From Paraburkholderia piptadeniae (lineage in GTDB: Bacteria > Pseudomonadota > Gammaproteobacteria > Burkholderiales > Burkholderiaceae): a stretch of DNA of 64,000 bases. The translations under genes and the position numbers were made by a program. The notes below the pieces were generated by a model. That model was not told where the DNA came from. It ran no database searches and saw nothing but the letters and a program-made list of their open reading frames with translations. The stretch lies in contig NZ_CYGY02000081.1 in the NCBI RefSeq assembly GCF_900007165.1, forward strand, positions 1 through 64,000, written 5' to 3'. Below, piece after piece: positions 33,839 to 42,174 of this stretch (its first letter is position 1; each line of letters begins with the position of its first letter).

Positions 33839-35112
33839 TCCTGTAGCGCCTCTTCGAGTCGGTCCATCAGACATTCCACTTCGTCCACGCCGAAAATCAG
33901 CGGCGGCGACAGGCGCAGCGAATCCGGTGAAGCGGAATTCGGCATCGCCAGCACGCCGGCGTCGATCAGCCCCAGCCACACATCGGCCATGTTGATGTCG
34001 CACTGCGCGGCGGGCGTGAGACTCAGCGCGAGTCCCTTGCCGTGCAGCGTCAGACGCCCGCCGAAGCGATCGACGATGCGTCGCTCGATCAGCGCGCCCA
34101 TCGCTGCCGCGTTATCGACGAGCCGTCCGCTTTCGACGAGATCGAGCACAATCAGCCCGCACTGCATTGCAAGCCGGTTGCCGCCGAACGTCGAGCCCTG
34201 CACTTTCGCCTTGCCGGGTGCGCCGAACACGGCGTCGAAGTCGCCGTCGTTCATCAGCACGGCGGACAGCGGCACGAGCCCGCCCGTCAGTCCCTTCGAT
34301 ACGACGATCATGTCGGGCGCTTTCGACGCATCGCTCATGCCGATCGCGTCGATGCCGAACCAGGCGCCCGCGCGCCCCAGCCCGCAGTACACCTCGTCGG
34401 CGATCAGCTTCGTTCCCGTCGAACGGCACAGCGCGGCGAGCCGCGCCGATGTTTCCGCCGTCCAGTGCTGCGCCGCCGACGAGCCCGCCACCGGCTCGAA
34501 CACGACGGCCGCGATCTTGCGGCTCGCCAGCATGTCTTCGAGTGCGGCGAAGTTGCCGGCGTCGACGTGATGCACGTTGCCCGGCTTCCAGGGCAATGCC
34601 TCCGTCCAGAACGGATTGCCCGTCATGAAAGACGCGAACATCGACAGCCCATGGAACGAATCGCGAAACGCGACGACGTCGCTGCGGCCCGTGCTCGTCA
34701 TCGCGAACTTCACGGCGCTTTCCACGGCTTCGGCGCCCGTGGTCGCGAAGAACACTTTCTGAAAGCGCCGGCCGCTCAGCGCGAGCAGCCTGTCGGCGAG
34801 CGCGAGTTGAGATTCGGCGCATTCGAAAGGAAACACGTTCACCGACGTGCGCTGCAACGCATCGGTGAAACGCGCGCCCAGCGTCGCATGCGCGTGACCC
34901 AGGTTCGCGGCGCCGAAGCCCGCAAGACAATCGAGCAGCACACGTCCGTCGGCCGTTTCGATGTAGCAGCCGTCGCCACGCGCGCCTGTCATGTCGAGGT
35001 CCAGTTCGTCGAGAAACGTCTCCCAGTACGGATTGACGGAAGCGAAGCGCGACGGCGCGCCGCCCGACTCGCAATCAGACTTCAAGCGACCTCCTGCCTT
35101 CGTGGAGCCCAT
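33835..35112 (-). CDS. Class III PLP-dependent aminotransferase
   Basis: A 425-residue fold-type I aminotransferase (ornithine/omega-amino-acid type). It shows FFATTGAEAVESAVKFA (cofactor phosphate binding), FRDSFHGLS, AVVFEPVAGSS, LIADEVYCGLGRAG and the PLP lysine in VVSKGLTGG. Such enzymes transfer amino groups to or from omega or keto positions. ATG 35112 overlaps the upstream gene by 38 bases. Its place between three HDO enzymes and a permease suggests it modifies the cluster product or a building block. Confidence 0.88.
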   Translation of the reverse strand: MGSTKAGGRLKSDCESGGAPSRFASVNPYWETFLDELDLDMTGARGDGCYIETADGRVLLDCLAGFGAANLGHAHATLGARFTDALQRTSVNVFPFECAESQLALADRLLALSGRRFQKVFFATTGAEAVESAVKFAMTSTGRSDVVAFRDSFHGLSMFASFMTGNPFWTEALPWKPGNVHHVDAGNFAALEDMLASRKIAAVVFEPVAGSSAAQHWTAETSARLAALCRSTGTKLIADEVYCGLGRAGAWFGIDAIGMSDASKAPDMIVVSKGLTGGLVPLSAVLMNDGDFDAVFGAPGKAKVQGSTFGGNRLAMQCGLIVLDLVESGRLVDNAAAMGALIERRIVDRFGGRLTLHGKGLALSLTPAAQCDINMADVWLGLIDAGVLAMPNSASPDSLRLSPPLIFGVDEVECLMDRLEEALQE

Positions 35113-36595
35113 GAAACTGGAGTTGCGTCTGACCGCCATAGAAGTACGCGACCGATTCCAGTTGCCGCATGTTCACTTCGAGCATGAATAGCGCCGCTTC
35201 GAGGCTGTAGCGCTGCTCGACCGCCGTCACGTGCGGAACGTCGGCGAGGAAGAGCCGCGACAGGCTCGGATGATTCAGTTCGTCGTTCGTCTCGCCATGC
35301 TTCGCGGCGATGTCGCCCGCGTGCAGCGCGTTTTCGACGAGCGCGGCGATGTGCGCGTGAACGGGGCTGTGCTGGTCGCGCAAGCCTTCCGTGACCATGA
35401 TCGACGCGAAGAACGCCGTGGGCATCCGATGCGCGAGCACCGTGTACGCATCGATATAAAGCGCCGTCAGCGGCAGCGGCACCGATGCGCGCACATCGGT
35501 TTCGTTCATGCCGAGCGCGACGCAGGTGGCAAGCTCGAACGCTTCGTGGCCGTACTCTTCCTGAAAGTACTGAAAAAGCCGCGCGCGCAGATTGCGTTGC
35601 ACACGCTTCGACAGCAGCTGCCCGAGTATCTCGACGAAACGGTCCGTCACGTGATACTGCTCGACGTACAGGCCCTTCACGAGCGGCGTGATCTCGCTGC
35701 ACGCGAGCGCCGCCGACGCATACGCATTGCTGCCCAGTTGATCGAGCGCCTTGATCAGCAGACGCTCCGCGCGTGCCGCAAGCGTGAGACCACTGCATGC
35801 GTCGTCGAAGCGCGCGGTATCGACGGACGTCATGCGCCTGCCGACGCGCAACGGCGCAAGCTCGACGAAATGCGCGAACGACAGCAGGTACATTTCGAGG
35901 TCGATGGGATCGAGCGAAGCGACGCTGCGGAAGCTCTCCAGCGCGGCGTCTTTCTTGCCGTGCGATCGGGCCGTCGCGTGTGCGGGAAACCAGCAGGCGT
36001 GCCGGAACACTTCTGCGAGCACGCGCTGCCACGCGATCAGGAGTTCGGGCGCGTTTCGGCGCGCGTACGCAAGCTGGAAATGGAGGGCTTGCAACGCGAA
36101 GTTATCCGCAAACGGGCCGGCTGATTTGCGCGAGAACGGAAACACACCCGACCGCGCGTCGCGTTCGTTGTCATCGTCAGCGAGCATCTCGTGGACGACG
36201 GCGAGCGTGTCCTTGTACATCGCAAGCCGCCGCTCGACGACGGCGGCCAGATGCTGCCCGACTTCCGCGCACATCGCGATCGCGCGTTCGGCGCCCGACG
36301 TCACGCTGTCGATGCCCGAGTCGGTCTCTTCGATCAGCGACAGCGCGTCGAGCTGTACCGTCAGCGCGCGAACCCATGCGGGGCACGCGCGGCGATTGAG
36401 CTTCGTCCAGATCTCGGACGAAGGCCGCATCAATTGCGCGACGACGTCGGCCACCTCGTCGCGCGCGACGCCTTCGAACGACAGATCGACGGCATCGTCG
36501 CCGACGCCGATCGTCAATACGTCGTCGCCGCCCGAAGCGACCTCGCACGGCACCAGCGCCGGCCGTCTGTATCGATCGATATCCCAGCGTTCCAT
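35075..36595 (-). CDS. Large haem-oxygenase-like diiron (HDO-fold) enzyme, third of three paralogues
   Basis: A 506-residue, mostly helical protein. The C-terminal half (about 270-500) has the HDO pattern of possible metal ligands: EQYH (312-315), QEEYGHEAF (Glu346/347, His350) and HGETNDELNH (433-442). It shares VPLP (372-375) with both upstream paralogues. The N-terminal 250 residues have no family I recognise. HDO enzymes use iron and O2 for N-oxygenation, C-C cleavage or desaturation; the reaction here is unknown. ATG 36595 lies eight bases after the previous stop. It ends inside the aminotransferase gene. Confidence 0.7.
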   Translation of the reverse strand: MERWDIDRYRRPALVPCEVASGGDDVLTIGVGDDAVDLSFEGVARDEVADVVAQLMRPSSEIWTKLNRRACPAWVRALTVQLDALSLIEETDSGIDSVTSGAERAIAMCAEVGQHLAAVVERRLAMYKDTLAVVHEMLADDDNERDARSGVFPFSRKSAGPFADNFALQALHFQLAYARRNAPELLIAWQRVLAEVFRHACWFPAHATARSHGKKDAALESFRSVASLDPIDLEMYLLSFAHFVELAPLRVGRRMTSVDTARFDDACSGLTLAARAERLLIKALDQLGSNAYASAALACSEITPLVKGLYVEQYHVTDRFVEILGQLLSKRVQRNLRARLFQYFQEEYGHEAFELATCVALGMNETDVRASVPLPLTALYIDAYTVLAHRMPTAFFASIMVTEGLRDQHSPVHAHIAALVENALHAGDIAAKHGETNDELNHPSLSRLFLADVPHVTAVEQRYSLEAALFMLEVNMRQLESVAYFYGGQTQLQFHGLHEGRRSLEV

Positions 36596-36603
36596 GGCTG
36601 TGC

Positions 36604-37599
36604 TCAGGCAAAGATGCGCGGTTTCACGACGGGCTGCCTGCCGTAGTAATCGAGAATCTGGTTCTCTTGCAGCACCATCGTTTCGATCGCGAGCATCACG
36701 TGCTTTTTCACGGTCAGTTGCTCTTCCGGCGACACGGCGTCGATCTCGGCGAGCAGCGTGAGCGAGATGTCGTCGTGATCGAATTCGTCGTTGATCGACG
36801 CGTGACGGGCGATCGGGCGCCAGAAGCCCTCCGGGATGCCAGTCTCGCGGCAATAGTCGGCCAGTTCGACATGAAAGCTCACGCCTGGCTGCTCGAACAG
36901 GAAAAGCAGCGCCTTGAAGCTCAACGGATGCTGGCGCGCGTACACGCCGAGCGATGCGCACAGCGCAAATGTTGCGGGCAGCGGCACCAGATAGTCGAGG
37001 TTGTCGGTCCGAATGGACACGGCGTGCAGCGACTGGCGCAGCATCTCATCGTGGTTCAGCTCCGACGCGAGAAAGCCTTGCAGCAGCTTCTGCACCTTCA
37101 CGGGTTCGGCGTGGCCGAGCGCCGGCGCGATCAGGCCCGGCGCCTCGCGCACGATGTAGAAGTATTCGAGCGCATAGCCGATCAACGCGCCGCGCGGCAG
37201 CGTCCTGTCGCGCAGACCCTGATAGAACCGCGACTTCGAATTGCGCTCGATCGTTTCGGCAGCGAACTTCCTGAGCCGGTGATAGAACTCCTCGCCCGAC
37301 AGGCACCCTCGCGGCACGGGAAAAGCGCTTTCCGTGAGCAGCCCGAGCCGGTCAAATTCTTCGATCAGCCCGTCGATCTCGGGCGCGAGGTCGGCATGCC
37401 GGTGCTTCAGTTCGGCGATCGTCAAGTCGCCCTGCTTCAGCGAATCGGCGAATGCCTGCAACAAGCCCAGCTTGTCCGCGACGACGGAGCACGACTGCTC
37501 GCGATAGTCGATCGTCAGGCCGTTGTGTTCCAGAACCAGTTGCACGCCCGGACGAAAACGCGGCGCTGAAAAGAGATCCGATGCGGTCGTGGCCTGCAT
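36604..37599 (-). CDS. HDO-fold enzyme with N-terminal PqqD-like domain, second paralogue
   Basis: A 331-residue protein. Residues 15-92 form a small winged-helix-like domain of PqqD appearance (RPGVQLVLEHNGLTIDY, then IDGLIEEFDRLGLL), the kind that binds peptide leaders in RiPP pathways. Residues 100-330 form the TenA/PqqC-like HDO domain with Glu145, ELNHDE (Glu180, His183) and HASINDEFDHDD (His266, Asp274, His275). The VPLP motif is at 205-208. Its ATG shares one base with the preceding TAA (TAATG). Peptide recognition is inference. Confidence 0.72.
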   Translation of the reverse strand: MQATTASDLFSAPRFRPGVQLVLEHNGLTIDYREQSCSVVADKLGLLQAFADSLKQGDLTIAELKHRHADLAPEIDGLIEEFDRLGLLTESAFPVPRGCLSGEEFYHRLRKFAAETIERNSKSRFYQGLRDRTLPRGALIGYALEYFYIVREAPGLIAPALGHAEPVKVQKLLQGFLASELNHDEMLRQSLHAVSIRTDNLDYLVPLPATFALCASLGVYARQHPLSFKALLFLFEQPGVSFHVELADYCRETGIPEGFWRPIARHASINDEFDHDDISLTLLAEIDAVSPEEQLTVKKHVMLAIETMVLQENQILDYYGRQPVVKPRIFA

Positions 37600-38588
37600 T
37601 ACGCCTCCTCGTCGACGTCGAGCGTGCGCAACAGCGCCGTGGACGTCGAGTAGTGTTCCCAGATGCCCGTATAGAACTGGTCGTACAGCTCGACGAACAG
37701 ATGCGTCTGCGCGCGCATTCGCCGCACGTCCGTTTCCGCGATGGCGGGAATGCGCGAGAAGATCTTGCGCGTGAGGCTGCCATGGCCGCCGTGCAGATTG
37801 ATATCGGAATGCGTCTTTACCGGCCTGAGCAACGCGGGATCGACGCCGATCCGGTACGCGGCATCGAGAAACGAATCCTGCTTGATGTCCTTCCCTTCGA
37901 GAACGCCGAGCGTCGAAAAGAAGAAGAGCGGATCACTGTGCGCCCAATACGCGAGCGCATTGCACAGCGCCATGGTCTGCGGCAGCGGCACGGTGCGCGC
38001 GAGGTCTTCGCGCGTAACGCCGAGCGTGTTCAGCGCCTTGAGCAGCAGTTCGTCGTGACCGTACTCTTCCGCGTAAAACTCGTTCATCGCGAGGCGCACA
38101 CCTGTATTCGCGACGTACGAAAGAACGGGCGCGTCGAAATAGCTTTCGCGGAACAGGAAATGGTAGTTCTCGACGATCATCCCGTGGATCACGTTGAGCG
38201 GTATATCGTCGCGCGTGTTCGCCGATGCGCACTTCTCCCAGAACACATTCGTGTAGAGCGTGCGGTACAGCAGTTCGTTGGCGAGATCTTCGAGTTCGAG
38301 CAGCACGTCGAGGCCGCTTCGGGCGTGCGCGGGCTTCACCGGGCGCACCAGTTGCAGTTCCTTAAGACGGTCGAATACTTTCTGTTCATACGGCGAGTAG
38401 TGCGCCAGCACCTCGTCGGTCTTGATGCCGGAGCGCAACGCGCTGATCAATGGCGCTGCGTCTTCGCCGTCGGCGGACGCCGGAAATTCATACTGGTGCT
38501 CGTCGTCTTCGATGACGAGCGAAGGCGACGTGCTGAGACACTTTCCCGCCAGCACGAACGCGCGTGGTTCAAAGATGTCGTCGATCAC
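37599..38588 (-). CDS. HDO-fold iron-dependent enzyme, first paralogue
   Basis: A 329-residue protein. The start is GTG 38588, with GGAGG seven bases upstream, rather than the open frame to 38636. Residues 1-85 resemble the PqqD-like domain of the next protein. The HDO domain carries ENYH (140-143), EEYGHDE (174-180) and HSDINLHGGH (260-269), a full set of candidate diiron ligands, and VPLP at 201-204. It begins 47 bases after the small peptide gene, across a strong hairpin. Confidence 0.72.
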   Translation of the reverse strand: MIDDIFEPRAFVLAGKCLSTSPSLVIEDDEHQYEFPASADGEDAAPLISALRSGIKTDEVLAHYSPYEQKVFDRLKELQLVRPVKPAHARSGLDVLLELEDLANELLYRTLYTNVFWEKCASANTRDDIPLNVIHGMIVENYHFLFRESYFDAPVLSYVANTGVRLAMNEFYAEEYGHDELLLKALNTLGVTREDLARTVPLPQTMALCNALAYWAHSDPLFFFSTLGVLEGKDIKQDSFLDAAYRIGVDPALLRPVKTHSDINLHGGHGSLTRKIFSRIPAIAETDVRRMRAQTHLFVELYDQFYTGIWEHYSTSTALLRTLDVDEEA

Positions 38589-38604
38589 GACAGCCTCCGT
38601 TCGT

Positions 38605-38628
38605 GGCCGGCACGCGAAGGTGCCGGCC
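38605..38628 (-). terminator. Intercistronic hairpin between peptide gene and enzyme genes
   Basis: GGCCGGCAC (38605-38613) and GTGCCGGCC (38620-38628) form a perfect 9-bp GC-rich stem with a six-base loop, without a T-run. Lying between the stop of the peptide gene and the start of the first HDO gene, it should stabilise or partly terminate the message, giving more peptide than enzyme, as in many RiPP operons. Confidence 0.6.
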
Positions 38629-38635
38629 CCGCTCA

Positions 38636-38782
38636 TTACAGATGGACGGGAATCAGCACGGGGCGGGCTTTGCGCGGCTTGACCACGACAGTCACCTTCC
38701 TGTCGTCCTGTCGGTCCGTTTGCGACTGTGTCTGGGACTGCTGTTGCGGCTGAACCTGTTGAACCTGCGTTTGCGTCGTCAT
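38636..38782 (-). CDS. 48-residue Gln-rich peptide, candidate precursor
   Basis: ATG 38782 follows AAGGAG with eight bases between, a strong ribosome site. The product opens MTTQTQVQQVQPQQQSQTQS: over a third of the first 25 residues are Gln. It then turns polar-charged (TDRQDDRK) and ends with a basic, hydrophobic C terminus, TVVVKPRKARPVLIPVHL. No membrane segment and no Cys, so not a lanthipeptide or thioether precursor. It is the first gene of the HDO/aminotransferase/permease operon. A leader-plus-core precursor is the leading idea; a small regulatory or assembly protein is the alternative. Confidence 0.65.
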   Translation of the reverse strand: MTTQTQVQQVQPQQQSQTQSQTDRQDDRKVTVVVKPRKARPVLIPVHL

Positions 38783-39224
38783 TTCAATCTCCTTCGGTTA
38801 GCGGTTTAAGTCTGCACTACTTAACAAGCTGCCCACTCGAAGTGGTCAGTTCTTCGCACCCGGAGCCAGAAACCCGGAGCCATTTCGCGGGCAGCACCGC
38901 CCCGCCGTGGCGGCAAGACGATGAGCGCAACAGGCTTATACATGTAGCCCCGTTCTCCGTCGTGGATCCCGACACCAGCGGCTTCTTCGTGTCCGTTCAG
39001 GTTCAGTCAGACGTATGTGTGTTTATCAGTCCGATGCCATAGGTCGCAGCAAAGCGATTGCGGCAAAACGCGCTGTGATCGAATGCGTGCCCGAGTGTCG
39101 GACTGTGGCCGCAGACTGAACGCTCGACACGCAAAACGGGCGCTCCCGCAATGGGGAGCGCGCTCAAAGGTCGATTTCAGACTGGTCGGTCCGGTCGGAG
39201 TCTCGCTAGCGGCCGCCGTTCGAT

Positions 39225-39255
39225 GGTTTCTCTCAGGTTCGGTTCTCTCAGGTTC
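39225..39255. repeat. Tandem duplication of a 15-16 base unit
   Basis: GGTTTCTCTCAGGTTC (39225-39240) is followed directly by GGTTCTCTCAGGTTC (39241-39255), an almost exact tandem copy. Possibly slippage; no known element. Confidence 0.6.
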
Positions 39256-39471
39256 TGCTGGGCCATGTCGTTTCGCACGGCCTCGGAAGTTCTTTCGATA
39301 CAGTTCTGCTTTTACACGATCACTCAAAGTGTTCGGCCATCTTCACCGGCGTTTGACGGATGCGCCAAATACTAAGCAAACTATTGATTTAAAGACTTTT
39401 TCAGCCAACAATCTCGGCGAAGAATTCTGTTCGTCGGACCTATTGTTCCGGTAAACTTCGACGACTGGAAT

Positions 39472-39525
39472 GAACACTTTCGATCAATTTGCGCGAAGTG
39501 TTCGGTTAACTTGCGCGAACACTTT
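39472..39525. promoter_or_regulatory. MocR operator array
   Basis: GAACACTTT at 39472-39480, AAGTGTTCG at 39496-39504 and CGAACACTTT at 39516-39525 are copies of one half-site in alternating orientation; the last two form a perfect 9+11+9 inverted repeat. They end 14 bases before the regulator's start codon, so autoregulation is likely, and the same protein could switch the divergent peptide operon. Confidence 0.6.
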
Positions 39526-39538
39526 GAACGGGAGGCGA

Positions 39539-40945
39539 ATGAAAATTACCCTCGACGTCGCAACTTCCACCCCGCTGACGGAGCAGATCGTCGGGCAGGT
39601 CGAGGCGTTGATCCTGTCGCGCGAGTTGCGGGTCGGCATGCGTCTGCCGTCCATCCGCAAGTTCGCGGCCGAGCACAACATCAGCCGCTTTCCCGTCATC
39701 GAGGCCTACGACCGGCTCGCCACGCGCGGCCTGCTCCAGCCGAAGCACGGCTCCGGCTACTATGTGGCCGAGCAGTTCGAAAAAGCGCCGCGCGCCACGC
39801 GTGGGCTCGACGCGATCCGCGCGACGCCCGAATCCGACCAGATCCTGCGCCAGTTCGAACGGCCCGACGAAGTGCTGAATCTGTCGATCGGCTTTATCCC
39901 CGAAGCGTGGCGCGATGTCGAAGGAATCGCGCAAGCGATTCGCCAGGCGTCGCGCACGGACGCCCGCAGCCTGATCGATTACGCGATTCCGCAGGGCGAT
40001 CCGCAATTGCGTCTGCAGATCGAACAGCGGCTGGCGTTTGTCGGCGTGGCGGCGGAGCCGCAGAACATCATGGTGACGAACAGCGCGAGCGAGGCGCTCG
40101 ATCTCGTCGTACGGATGCTGCTCAAGCCCGGCGACACCGTGTTCGTCGAAGATCCCGGCTACTTCAACCTGTTCGGCCTGCTCAAGCTGCAAGGCATCGA
40201 GCTGGTCGGCGTGCCGCGCCTGTCGACGGGCCCGGATATCGAAGCTGTCGAAGCGCTGCTGATAGAGCACCGGCCCAAGCTCTTTTTCCTCAACACCGTC
40301 TTTCACAATCCAACGGGCACGAACGTCGCGCCGCATGTCGGCTTCAGGCTGCTGCAGCTCGCGCAGGAGCACGACTTCATGATCGTCGAAGACGATGTCT
40401 ACGCGGATTTCCAGGCCATTCCGACGCAACGTCTCGCGTCGCTCGACCGGCTGACGCGTGTCGTGTACATCGGCGGATTTTCGAAGAGCCTGTCGTCATC
40501 GCTGAGGCTCGGCTACATCGCGGCCGAAGCGGGGCTCGTCAAGCATTTCGTCGAAGTGAAAGCGCTCACGAGCCTCGGCGGCACGCGTTTCAGCGAGCGC
40601 GTGGTGGCCGCGCTGCTCGAGCGTGGCACGTATCGCAAGCATCTGGAACGGCTGCGCCGGCGCGTGAACGGCGCGATCTCGACGGCGGTGGAGCTGCTCG
40701 CGAGCGTCGGCTGGCAGGTGTTCGACGAGCCTTGCGGCGGCACGCTCGTATGGGCGTGCGTGCCCGGCGTGCCGAATTCGGATGTGTTCGTCGCCGAGGC
40801 TGCCCGCTCAGGGATCACCGTGCAGCCCGGCAGCTACTACCGCCCGCACGGCGAGCCGACGCCATGGGTCCGTTTCAACACGGCGTATCTCGACAACGAG
40901 CGCGCGATGGGATTTCTGCGGCGCGCTGCGGCGCTGGGCGGATGA
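39539..40945 (+). CDS. MocR/PdxR-type regulator (GntR wHTH fused to aminotransferase fold)
   Basis: A 468-residue MocR-family regulator. The N-terminal GntR winged helix spans 1-75 (LTEQIVGQVEALILSRELRVGMRLPSIRKFA), then a fold-type I aminotransferase domain from about 110. The PLP-binding segments are NSASEALDL, HNPTGTN, VEDDVYADF and the lysine in GGFSKSLSSSLRLGY. MocR proteins sense PLP or amino compounds. ATG 39539 follows GGGAGG. It is divergent from an operon that contains an aminotransferase, which suggests that an amine, amino acid or PLP adduct controls the cluster. Confidence 0.88.
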   Translation: MKITLDVATSTPLTEQIVGQVEALILSRELRVGMRLPSIRKFAAEHNISRFPVIEAYDRLATRGLLQPKHGSGYYVAEQFEKAPRATRGLDAIRATPESDQILRQFERPDEVLNLSIGFIPEAWRDVEGIAQAIRQASRTDARSLIDYAIPQGDPQLRLQIEQRLAFVGVAAEPQNIMVTNSASEALDLVVRMLLKPGDTVFVEDPGYFNLFGLLKLQGIELVGVPRLSTGPDIEAVEALLIEHRPKLFFLNTVFHNPTGTNVAPHVGFRLLQLAQEHDFMIVEDDVYADFQAIPTQRLASLDRLTRVVYIGGFSKSLSSSLRLGYIAAEAGLVKHFVEVKALTSLGGTRFSERVVAALLERGTYRKHLERLRRRVNGAISTAVELLASVGWQVFDEPCGGTLVWACVPGVPNSDVFVAEAARSGITVQPGSYYRPHGEPTPWVRFNTAYLDNERAMGFLRRAAALGG

Positions 40946-40993
40946 ATGGATAGCAGAACGCCGCGGCGGCGGCAATGCGAAGGCCAGGCCGAC

Positions 40994-41707
40994 TCAACTG
41001 CCCTGTTTCCGTGCAACCCGCTGGAGCCGCTCACGCGCTTCGCGTACGGTCTCGAACCGGTTGTCTTCGTCGTTGAATACGGTGATGCGCCCGTGCCCGA
41101 TGTCGTACACCCAGCCCTGCACGTCGAGGCGCCGTTGCGCGAGCCGCCCCGCGACGGACGGATGCGTGCGCAGATGCATCAGTTGCAGCCGGATGTTCTC
41201 TTCGACTAGCGCCTGCACGAGCTGATCGCGGCCCACGTTGCGCGCCTGCACGACGCTGCGCGCCGTCTCCGCATTGCGCAGCCAGGCGTTGACGGTCGGC
41301 ATGTCTTCCGCGGTCATCAGGGCCGTGCCCGCGAGGCCGCGCATCGCGCCGCAATCGCTGTGTCCGCACACGACGATCTGCCGCACGTTCAGCGCGAGCA
41401 CCGCATATTCGACGACGGCCGACACGCCGCCCAGCATCTCGCCGTAAGCGGGGACAATATTCCCGATATTGCGGCACACGAACAGCTCGCCGGGATGCGT
41501 CTGCGTAATCATTTCCGGCGACACACGCGAATCGGCGCACGTGATGAACAGCGTATGCGGCGCCTGGCCTTGCGCGAGGCTCTCGAAGAGCGCCTGGGTG
41601 GCGGGAAACACCTGATCGCTGAACTGCTCGACCCCATCGAGCAGATGCAGCAGATCCGGGTTCGCCGGATCGCGAAGGCGATTCGTGTTGAGCAGATCGT
41701 CCGGCAT
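40994..41707 (-). CDS. can: Beta-class carbonic anhydrase
   Basis: A 237-residue cytoplasmic zinc enzyme that interconverts CO2 and bicarbonate. Zinc and catalytic residues are in CADSR (Cys and the Asp/Arg dyad) and GHSDCGAM (His, Cys). FVCRNIGNIVP is the usual third block. ATG 41707 follows AGGGGGACG. Single gene between the MocR gene and the Fur-family terminators. Confidence 0.93.
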   Translation of the reverse strand: MPDDLLNTNRLRDPANPDLLHLLDGVEQFSDQVFPATQALFESLAQGQAPHTLFITCADSRVSPEMITQTHPGELFVCRNIGNIVPAYGEMLGGVSAVVEYAVLALNVRQIVVCGHSDCGAMRGLAGTALMTAEDMPTVNAWLRNAETARSVVQARNVGRDQLVQALVEENIRLQLMHLRTHPSVAGRLAQRRLDVQGWVYDIGHGRITVFNDEDNRFETVREARERLQRVARKQGS

Positions 41708-41877
41708 GAAAATCGTCCCCCTTTCGCGGCGCGCCTCGATGATGATTGAAGGAGAGTGTACGACGGGTTGGCGTCAGCCGGCAGACAGAGGCGTACCGAG
41801 GCAGGCGGGGCAACGCGGCGGATCGCGATGCACGATGCTCGCGATGCGTGATGCCGCAGGGGATAAACGCAGCGTAT

Positions 41878-41919
41878 AAAAAAAGCCCCGGCCGGACGTG
41901 ATCGGAGCGGCGCGGGGCT
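41878..41919 (-). terminator. Intrinsic terminator (minus strand), second of two
   Basis: Read on the minus strand, AGCCCCG (41919-41913) pairs with CGGGGCT (41890-41884), followed by a run of seven T. It lies about 70 bases beyond the first terminator and could be a back-up or the end of a separate small RNA. Confidence 0.75.
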
Positions 41920-41986
41920 CGACAAAAGCTCGCCTGTTCTCAAGAGGCACGTCGACCTTACCCGCATCAAAAAACTGGATCAATCG

Positions 41987-42022
41987 AAAAAAACCCCGGT
42001 CTCCGGGTGCCGGCGACCGGGG
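41987..42022 (-). terminator. Intrinsic terminator (minus strand) after the Fur-family gene
   Basis: CCCCGGTC (42022-42015 on the minus strand) pairs with GACCGGGG (42001-41994), followed by TTTTTTTC. It lies about 150 bases after the stop of the Fur-family gene, in the direction of its transcription. Confidence 0.75.
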
Positions 42023-42174
42023 GAAGCTCTCTCGCGCGCGAAGGGACCACCGCGCACACGAGTCACTTTAGCGGTTCCCGCGCCAAGGATTAATCCGTCC
42101 CGTGAGAACAGTCCTTTCCCGCGCGCGCAAACGCGCGCCAGCGCAATGCGGGCTCATCGCCTGCCCTGCTTTTG

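Larger units (their letters stand above)
38783..39538. other. Divergent control region between peptide operon and MocR gene
   Basis: No convincing gene in 756 bases. CCACT / AGTGG (38833-38845) is a 5+3+5 palindrome about 50 bases before the peptide start. GCGCTCCC / GGGAGCGC (39140-39161) is an 8-bp hairpin. An isolated AAAGTGTTC at 39326-39334 matches the half-sites next to the MocR gene. Confidence 0.45.

Noticed and set aside
38636..38782. Gln codon repetition as a DNA repeat or CRISPR-like array
   Set aside because: CAG/CAA codons vary and no fixed-length spacer-repeat pattern exists; coding explanation fits.
39007..39327. 106-codon minus-strand frame in the spacer before the peptide gene, as a second precursor
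   Set aside because: No ribosome-binding site, low-complexity composition and it spans the tandem repeat; no link to the operon.
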